Positions 57,641 to 64,000 of a stretch of DNA of 64,000 nt are shown one piece after another. The position numbers and the translations under genes were made by a program. The stretch is from an uncultured Pelagibacteraceae bacterium (GTDB taxonomy: Bacteria; Pseudomonadota; Alphaproteobacteria; Pelagibacterales; Pelagibacteraceae). A model generated the notes under the pieces. It searched no databases and was not told the origin of the DNA. It saw nothing but the letters and a program-made list of their open reading frames with translations. The DNA is taken from assembly GCA_902629695.1 (NCBI GenBank), contig CACORY010000002.1:22582-86581 (forward strand), in the 5' to 3' direction. Every line of letters begins with the position of its first letter. The first letter of the stretch is position 1.

Positions 57641-58927
57641 TTAATTAGAAAAACCATATTTTCTAAGTCTAATATCACCTGTTCTTGCATGCGCTTCCAT
57701 ACCTTCATATCTAGATATTCTAGCTGCAGCAGCTCCTACAAGTTTTGTCGACTCTTTTGTCATTCTTTGAAAACTTAAAGTTTTAATAAATTTACCAACA
57801 AATAATCCACCCGTATATCTACCAGCTCCTTTGGTAGGCAAAATATGATTAGTACCAGAACACTTATCTCCATAAGCAACAGTAGTTTCCTCACCTACAA
57901 ATAACGATCCATAGTTAGTTAATCTCTCATGAAACCATTTTAAATTTTCAGTTTGAACCTCTAAATGTTCAGGTGCGTATTCATCACTAATCTTAACCAA
58001 TTCTTCATTAGTATCACAAAGAATTACCTCGCCGTAATCTCTCCAAGCCGCATCAGCATTTGTTCGAGGCACTTCAGGGAGTTCAGCAATAAGTTCAGGA
58101 ACTCTCTTCATTACTTTTTCTGCAAGTTCTTTGCTAGTCGTGTATAGCCAACAAGGTGAATTGTAACCATGTTCAGCTTGACCAACTAAATCAACTGCAA
58201 CAATTTCAGGATCAGCTTTTGCATCTGCAATAATTCCTATTTCAGTTGGACCTGCAAACAAATCAATTCCAACTTTGCCGTATAAAATTCTTTTTGCTTC
58301 TGCAACAAATTGATTTCCTGGACCAACAATTATGTCTGCAGGAGGGTTCTTAAATAAACCATTTGTCATTGCAGCTATCGCAGGGACACCACCTAAATTT
58401 AATATTACATCAGCTCCACAAAGATCTGCGGTATAAACAATGGTAGGGTGGGCACCTACACCTTCTTTTGGTGGGCTACAAGCAATGATATTTTTTACTC
58501 CTGCAACTTTTGCAGTTGTAACACTCATTACTGCTGAGGCTATATGAGCATATCTTCCACCAGGTATATAACATCCAGCAGTGTTAACTGGAACAAGTTT
58601 TTGACCTGCATACAAACCATTAGACAATTCAACTTCAAAATCTTGACCATAATTTTTAAGTTGTGCTTCTGCAAATTTTCTTACTCTCTCATAAGAAAAT
58701 TGGATATCATCTTTTGTTTTTTGATCTAAAGTTTTTTTTATTTCTTCAATTCTTTCTTTTGAAACAACAATCTCACCAGCATATTTGTCAAAATTCTTTG
58801 TTAAATCAATACATCCTTGCTCTTTAGTTTTTTCAATATCTTTTAGTAAGTCTTGAACAATTCCAGTCGTTTTATTGTCGTCGGTTGATGACGTTTTAGG
58901 AGATTTTTTTAAATATGTGATTGTCAT
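57641..58927 (-). CDS. Histidinol-dehydrogenase-family protein, probably HpsN-like (sulfopropanediol 3-dehydrogenase)
   Basis: HisD fold motifs GCYIPGGRYAHIASAVMSVTTAKVAGV, VGPGNQFVAEAKR, GQAEHG, YAPEHLEVQ, GTNHILPT, EAHARTGDIRLRKYG; the tail and GGRYAHIASAVM look HpsN-like. Confidence 0.75.
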   Translation of the reverse strand: MTITYLKKSPKTSSTDDNKTTGIVQDLLKDIEKTKEQGCIDLTKNFDKYAGEIVVSKERIEEIKKTLDQKTKDDIQFSYERVRKFAEAQLKNYGQDFEVELSNGLYAGQKLVPVNTAGCYIPGGRYAHIASAVMSVTTAKVAGVKNIIACSPPKEGVGAHPTIVYTADLCGADVILNLGGVPAIAAMTNGLFKNPPADIIVGPGNQFVAEAKRILYGKVGIDLFAGPTEIGIIADAKADPEIVAVDLVGQAEHGYNSPCWLYTTSKELAEKVMKRVPELIAELPEVPRTNADAAWRDYGEVILCDTNEELVKISDEYAPEHLEVQTENLKWFHERLTNYGSLFVGEETTVAYGDKCSGTNHILPTKGAGRYTGGLFVGKFIKTLSFQRMTKESTKLVGAAAARISRYEGMEAHARTGDIRLRKYGFSN

Positions 58928-58988
58928 TATTTAATTGATTAACTGAGAAGTTATTTAAGACAATTTTACTTGTATTGCAATCATACAA

Positions 58989-59900
58989 TTAATCTAATGC
59001 TACAACTGCTGCTGCAATTGATGCTAATCTAGCTGGTGCTTCATCAGATCGACTGGTAATTACAACAGGGATTTTTCCACCTACAACTACTCCTGCAGCA
59101 CAAGCACCACAAAAATAAATCAGCATTTTCACAAGACTATTGCCTGTTTCAACACTTGGCACTAACAAAATATCTGCCATACCTGCAACTTCATTTTTAA
59201 TACCTTTGATAGCAGCAGATTTTCTTGAAATACTATTATCAAAAGCCAATGGTCCAAAAACACAGGCATTTAAATTTTCTTTTTTTGCAAGTTTGGTCAA
59301 TTCTTTAGCTTCAACAGAACTTGGTATACTCTCAAGCACTTCTTCTGTTGCTGATAATATAGCCACTTTCGGTTTTACAATTCCTATCCGATTAGAAAAA
59401 TCAATTACATTTTTTAAAATATGCATTTTCGTTTTAATATTAGGCAACACATTTAAAGCACCATCAGTAATTATTAATGGCTTGTCTTCTTTATCTATAG
59501 TCATATGCCAAATGTGGCTTAATCTTTTTTTTCCTAATAAATTATATTCCCTCTTAAGCACCTCTTTCATAAGTATATCGGTATGAATATGTCCTTTAAC
59601 AATAATCTTTATTTTTTCTTCACTAGCAAGTCTTGCAGCAATAGCTGCAGTTTTATTTTCTTCAGGTTCATCAATTATCTCATATTTTGAAATATCCCAT
59701 TTTAATGTTTCAGCACATTTTAAAATTTCTTTTTTATCTCCGATAAAAATTGGGTCTATTAAATTTTCATTTACCGCATCTTGAACTGACAGCATTGGCA
59801 AAGGTTTCCCAGCATTAACAATCCCAGCTTTAACTCCTTTTTTTTTATGGGCTAAATCCAAGAGATTATTTGGACAAACTATTTCTTTATTCGAAAGCAT
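58989..59900 (-). CDS. Phosphate acetyl/butyryl transferase (Pta/Ptb domain)
   Basis: DPIFIGDKKEILKCAETL, VKGHIHTDILMKEVL, ITDGALNVLPN, GMADILLVPSVETGNSLVKML. Confidence 0.85.
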   Translation of the reverse strand: MLSNKEIVCPNNLLDLAHKKKGVKAGIVNAGKPLPMLSVQDAVNENLIDPIFIGDKKEILKCAETLKWDISKYEIIDEPEENKTAAIAARLASEEKIKIIVKGHIHTDILMKEVLKREYNLLGKKRLSHIWHMTIDKEDKPLIITDGALNVLPNIKTKMHILKNVIDFSNRIGIVKPKVAILSATEEVLESIPSSVEAKELTKLAKKENLNACVFGPLAFDNSISRKSAAIKGIKNEVAGMADILLVPSVETGNSLVKMLIYFCGACAAGVVVGGKIPVVITSRSDEAPARLASIAAAVVALD

Positions 59901-59903
59901 AAA

Positions 59904-60950
59904 CTATGAGTTTAAAATTAATTCTTTAATAATTTTTTTAGTATTATATTTTTGTTTCCAGTTTGGATAGTCTTTTTTAAATTTTTTATTATCAGTAATA
60001 TACCAAATATGATCACCAATTCTATTTTGTTTGATAAATTTTCTTTTAATTTTTATATTTGCTATATATTCAATTTCAGAAATAGCTTCTAGAATTGAAC
60101 AATTTGAAAATCTCCCACCACCTATATTGTACACCATCCCCTTTTTTGGTTTTTTAAAATATTCCCAAAAGCAATTTATTAAATCAAAACTATGTAAATT
60201 ATCTCTTACTTGTTTGCCTTTATAACCTAAAATTGTGTATTTCTTTTTTAACAAAGATTGTTTTACCAAGTAAGATAAAAATCCATGAAGTTTTGCTCCA
60301 CTATGATTGGGGCCGGTAATACAACCGGCTCTAAAACAAACAGTTTTTAAACCTACATTTCTTCCATATTCTTGAACTATTAAATCTGCATATGTTTTTG
60401 AAACACCAAAAAAACTATGAGTACAGTCATCAACAGATAATTTTTCATTAACACCATTATAAAATTTATTTTTTTTTGATAACTCATATCTTGTTCTTTT
60501 TTCAAGTATTTTTAGTTTATTAGGATTGTCTCCATAAACTTTATTAGTAGACATAAAAATAAATGATGAATTTGGACAGTATTTTTTAGTTAATTCTAAT
60601 AAATTTAATGTTCCAGTAGCGTTTACATTAAAATCAATTTTAGGATAATTTTTACCATAATCATGTGACGGTTGCGCAGCACAATGAATTATTAAAGAAA
60701 TATTATTTTTATATCTTTTAAATAACTTGTCTAGAGCTTGTGAATTTCTAATATCGATATTGTGATGAATATAGTTTTTGTTTTCTTTAATAATTTTTCT
60801 TTTTATCCACGAAGTTGATCCATCCTCTCCAAAAAAAAATTTTCTTAAGTTATTGTCAATACCAATTACTGTATATTTTTTTTTTGAAAAAAAACTTACA
60901 GCTTCTGAACCTACAAGACCATTAGCACCAGTGATTATAACAATTGACAT
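59904..60950 (-). CDS. SDR sugar-nucleotide epimerase, CDP-paratose/tyvelose 2-epimerase-like (YxxxK Tyr replaced by Phe)
   Basis: VIITGANGLVGSEAVSFF, IDNNLRKFFFGEDGSTSW, HCAAQPSHDYGKNYPKIDFNVNATGTLNLLEL, FFGVSKTYADLIVQEYG. Confidence 0.82.
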   Translation of the reverse strand: MSIVIITGANGLVGSEAVSFFSKKKYTVIGIDNNLRKFFFGEDGSTSWIKRKIIKENKNYIHHNIDIRNSQALDKLFKRYKNNISLIIHCAAQPSHDYGKNYPKIDFNVNATGTLNLLELTKKYCPNSSFIFMSTNKVYGDNPNKLKILEKRTRYELSKKNKFYNGVNEKLSVDDCTHSFFGVSKTYADLIVQEYGRNVGLKTVCFRAGCITGPNHSGAKLHGFLSYLVKQSLLKKKYTILGYKGKQVRDNLHSFDLINCFWEYFKKPKKGMVYNIGGGRFSNCSILEAISEIEYIANIKIKRKFIKQNRIGDHIWYITDNKKFKKDYPNWKQKYNTKKIIKELILNS

Positions 60951-60953
60951 CTT

Positions 60954-61976
60954 TTAGTTTTGAGTTTTTATAAGCTCTTTTTTATTTTCTATTAACCATT
61001 TGTAGGTATCTTTCACAATATTCGTAATATTTTTTTTTGGCGACCATTTATAAGTTTTTGTAATATAAGAATTATCAGTTAGATAATAGGGAATGTCATA
61101 AATGCTGGTTTTTCTTTGTTTCTTAAATTTAATTTTATTTCCAGTTACTTTTTCGCATATAATAGTTAGATCCTTAAGAGAGGTATAGCTTTTAGTTGAA
61201 CCTCCTACACAAAACTTTTTATTATAAATCTTATTAAAATTTTTAATTTGAATATTAATCAATCTCAAAAGATCCTCAATATGAAGAACATCTCTTAATT
61301 GATTCCCATTTCCATCATAGCCAATGTAACTTAAGTTTTTTTTTCTGTAATGATGCCAGGTCCACAAACTAACAAAACCTTGATCTTGCTTTCCAAATTG
61401 CATAGGCCCGGATATTACGCCACAACGATTAATCAAATATCTTAATCCAAAAGCATAAGAAAATTCTTCAATCATCAACTCAGATGCAAATTTAGTATAG
61501 CCATAAAAAGATTTTGGTTTTAGAGTATCAAATTCTTCATTAATCTTTTTTTTAATTTTAATTTTTTTTTTTATCTTTTTATCTTTTATGATTTCATTTA
61601 TTTTTTCAATCGAGTTTACTCTACTAGAGGAAATAAAAATTATTTTTGATTTATCTTTTTTGGATTTTTTCAATAAATTAAAAGTTCCGACTAGATTTGT
61701 ATTAAATACTTTTTCAATATCTTTTCTAGAAATTTCAACTGCAGCTTCCGCACAACAATCTATAATTAAATCAAATTTTGGTAATTTTGAAAATTTTTTG
61801 GAGTCAAAAATATCAAACTTGTAATTTTTTATTTTGTTTTCTTTTAATTTCTTTAAATTTATTATAGAGCTTTTTCGAGAAAGATTATCTAATGAATAAA
61901 CTGAATGTTTTTTTTTAAGATCCAAACAAATATTTGCTCCAACGAATCCACATCCCCCTGTTACTAATATTTTCAT
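60954..61976 (-). CDS. SDR sugar-nucleotide epimerase, CDP-paratose 2-epimerase-like paralogue (canonical YxxxK)
   Basis: ILVTGGCGFVGANICLDL, LDNLSRKSSIINLKKL, FYGYTKFASELMIEEF, RCGVISGPMQFGKQDQGFVSLWTWHHY. Confidence 0.82.
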   Translation of the reverse strand: MKILVTGGCGFVGANICLDLKKKHSVYSLDNLSRKSSIINLKKLKENKIKNYKFDIFDSKKFSKLPKFDLIIDCCAEAAVEISRKDIEKVFNTNLVGTFNLLKKSKKDKSKIIFISSSRVNSIEKINEIIKDKKIKKKIKIKKKINEEFDTLKPKSFYGYTKFASELMIEEFSYAFGLRYLINRCGVISGPMQFGKQDQGFVSLWTWHHYRKKNLSYIGYDGNGNQLRDVLHIEDLLRLINIQIKNFNKIYNKKFCVGGSTKSYTSLKDLTIICEKVTGNKIKFKKQRKTSIYDIPYYLTDNSYITKTYKWSPKKNITNIVKDTYKWLIENKKELIKTQN

Positions 61977-62695
61977 CTACGCTTCTTATTTAATAGTATC
62001 TTTTCAAATAAACAATAAAATAAAGTGAATATATACATTGAGCTCATTTCTTTAATTTTAAATTTTGAAACACCAATTTTCCGTCCACTCCAATTAATTG
62101 GAATTATTTTGTAAAAATAATTTCGTGTAACAATTTTTAATGGTAGTTCTAAAAAAACATTAAAATTTTCAGAAACTATAGGCAGTAATTTTATGAGAGT
62201 TTTTCTTTTATAAATTTTAAACGCATTAGTAAAATCATTGTAATCTGAAAAGAAAATTAGTTTTATGATATTATTTGCTAATCTATTAAGAAATAATTTT
62301 AAGAATGGATAATTGGTAACCTTTGAGTCTTTTGAGAACCTTGTTCCTAAGACTGCATCTAATTTCTTATTTTTTTTAACAGTATTATAATATTTAACTA
62401 TGTCATTTGTATCATCAGATAAATCACACATAAAAATACAGGTATAGTTTTTTTTTGATTTTTTTATTCCAGTTTCAACGGCTGAACCAAGGCCCTTTTT
62501 TGGATTTTTAAAAACTTTAATAAAGTTTGATCGTTTCTGAAATTTTTTAATCATTTCATAAGATCCATCAAAACTAAAATCATCAATAAATATTATTTCA
62601 AAATTGATTTTTTTTTTAAGAGTAAGTAACTTTTTAATTGTTACTTTTAGTTGTTTGATCTCATTATGTACTGGTATTATTATTGATAAACTCAT
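61973..62695 (-). CDS. Family 2 glycosyltransferase (dolichyl-phosphate-mannose-synthase-like)
   Basis: LSIIIPVHNEIKQLKVTIKKLL, FEIIFIDDFSFDGSYEMIKKF, FMCDLSDDTNDIVKYYN, DFTNAFKIYKR. Confidence 0.87.
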   Translation of the reverse strand: MSLSIIIPVHNEIKQLKVTIKKLLTLKKKINFEIIFIDDFSFDGSYEMIKKFQKRSNFIKVFKNPKKGLGSAVETGIKKSKKNYTCIFMCDLSDDTNDIVKYYNTVKKNKKLDAVLGTRFSKDSKVTNYPFLKLFLNRLANNIIKLIFFSDYNDFTNAFKIYKRKTLIKLLPIVSENFNVFLELPLKIVTRNYFYKIIPINWSGRKIGVSKFKIKEMSSMYIFTLFYCLFEKILLNKKRR

Positions 62696-62717
62696 AATAA
62701 ACTTTAAAACGGTATTA

Positions 62718-64000
62718 ATGATATTTCAAAAAGAAACATTTGTTATTATATTAAATATAATCATTTCTTTTTGTTTAGCATTCTTTTTGTGGGATCATAT
62801 AGAGTTTGATTACTTAGATAATGGTATAATTAGCATTTATTCTGAAAAAAATTTCAATGCTTTAAATGATATATTTAGATACATAGTATTTATTTTAATT
62901 CCTTTATCATTTTTCTTTTTAACAAAACTTTATTTTGAAAAAAATTTTTCAATTAAAATAAAAAATATTTTTTCTAATACTGTATATACGTCAGAAAAAG
63001 ATGAAGAATTATCTTGGATTATCTTTTTTTTTATTTTAATACCAATTTTTTTAGAGTTTTTGTCTGTTTCTTTCCCAGTTCATAAACTGGATAGTTTTCA
63101 CGAAGGTCAAAGATTAAGTTCAGCTTATAAAAGTTCATTGGATGGATCATTGTGGTCTGGATCTTTTGTAACAGTTGGTATTTTTTTTGAAACTATATCC
63201 TCAAAGTTTATTTGGAAAATTTTTGATCAAACCAGCATTGGTTTAACACGTTACTTAGAAATATTTTTTATTTTTATTCAAAAGGTATCTTTAGTTTTAC
63301 TTTTATTTATATTTACAAATTTTTTAAAATTAAGTTCTTTTAATAAGAGTATCTTTTTTATTTTAAATACATTGATTTTAAGTTTTTTAAGTAATTATAT
63401 TAGTGGCGTTGATTTAATAAGTTACAGAGAATTACCAGTAATTTTTTTATCAATCTTATTTTTACTTTCTCTTAAATATAATAATAACTTTTTTGTTTTA
63501 TTCTTAATATCACTATTAAGTATTTCTTCAATGTTTTGGGGAGTAGATAGAGGCCTCGTATGTAATTTTCTAATATTAGTTATAATTTTTTATTTACTTT
63601 TTATTAAAGAATATAATAAATCATTACTTCTTTTTATACTGATATTACTTTCTTGGAGTTTGTTTTTCATTATTTCTAAAAATGAATTTTTATATTTTTT
63701 TGAGAATACAACTACAATTTTAAAAGAAATGAGTTATATTCATGGCCTAATTCACCCAAAGCCATTCACTAATGAACTCCATTCTGCAAGAGCAACAAAA
63801 ACTCTAATTGCTATAGTCTTAACCAACATAATTGCAATACATTTAATTTTTAGTGATAATAAAAATTTTTCTACTCATTTAAAAAAATTTTTTATTTTTT
63901 TAGCAATAGTTTGCACCTGTAGTTATTTATATGCTCTAGGCAGATCTGATGGCCCGCATATTAAGAATTCTTTTGGCTACCCTTTATTATTTATTTCAAT
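62718..64000 (+). CDS. Large multi-TM protein (surface polysaccharide/glycosyltransferase-C-like), 3' end outside window
   Basis: Continuous frame from ATG 62718: MIFQKETFVIILNIIISFCLAFFLWDHIEFDYLDNGIISIY... to window end; many TM segments. Not in ORF track (open at edge). Confidence 0.65.
   Translation, partial: MIFQKETFVIILNIIISFCLAFFLWDHIEFDYLDNGIISIYSEKNFNALNDIFRYIVFILIPLSFFFLTKLYFEKNFSIKIKNIFSNTVYTSEKDEELSWIIFFFILIPIFLEFLSVSFPVHKLDSFHEGQRLSSAYKSSLDGSLWSGSFVTVGIFFETISSKFIWKIFDQTSIGLTRYLEIFFIFIQKVSLVLLLFIFTNFLKLSSFNKSIFFILNTLILSFLSNYISGVDLISYRELPVIFLSILFLLSLKYNNNFFVLFLISLLSISSMFWGVDRGLVCNFLILVIIFYLLFIKEYNKSLLLFILILLSWSLFFIISKNEFLYFFENTTTILKEMSYIHGLIHPKPFTNELHSARATKTLIAIVLTNIIAIHLIFSDNKNFSTHLKKFFIFLAIVCTCSYLYALGRSDGPHIKNSFGYPLLFIS

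Noticed and set aside
57641-58927. Annotating the HisD-family gene simply as hisD (histidine biosynthesis)
   Set aside because: No his genes adjacent, paired with Pta, and its sequence looks HpsN-like; left as family-level call with HpsN as a hypothesis.
1-64000. tRNA genes, rRNA, CRISPR arrays, prophage, IS elements, toxin-antitoxin or defence systems
   Set aside because: No GGTTCRANYCC-type T-arm in a cloverleaf context, no regularly spaced repeats, no transposase/integrase/restriction/Cas-like proteins among ORFs; gene content is core metabolism.

Overview
AT-rich (Lys/Asn/Ile-rich proteome), very gene-dense alphaproteobacterial window. Gene content, gene order and compaction look like SAR11 / Ca. 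Pelagibacter (inference from familiarity, not a database search). Mostly core genes: lptD(partial)-lptG-lptF, pepA, ndk, purNM, DUF2066-hda-aspS, an orphan NrdJ-C-terminal-like protein, NDUFA12/DUF2155, accCB-aroQ, thiSG, rne, PBP1A, prfB (with programmed +1 frameshift), an AsmA-like protein, tyrS, anmK, a complete iscR-sufBCDSU-sufT-sufA operon with a near-perfect IscR type-1 site, glnA, a Moco operon (moaA-moaC-thioesterase-methyltransferase-moaD-moaE) running into msrPQ, two aldehyde dehydrogenases, cysEK, an alternative oxidase, an HpsN/HisD-like dehydrogenase next to a Pta-like enzyme, and the start of a surface-polysaccharide region. No tRNA, rRNA, CRISPR array, phage or IS element was recognised. 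Most interesting items: (1) an aldehyde dehydrogenase with a 65-aa histone-H1-like lysine-rich N-terminal extension followed by an internal SD+ATG; (2) a perfect 11-bp GNRA-loop hairpin plus U8 ending directly on the start codon of the next gene (DUF779); (3) the Gly-Gly-Gly tails of ThiS and MoaD encoded by the Shine-Dalgarno of the downstream partner gene; (4) an SMR transporter lacking the essential Glu14; (5) all 13 convergent gene pairs overlapping or nearly touching, six sharing a single 4-nt stop-stop overlap. I do not see a clear new defence or mobile system.
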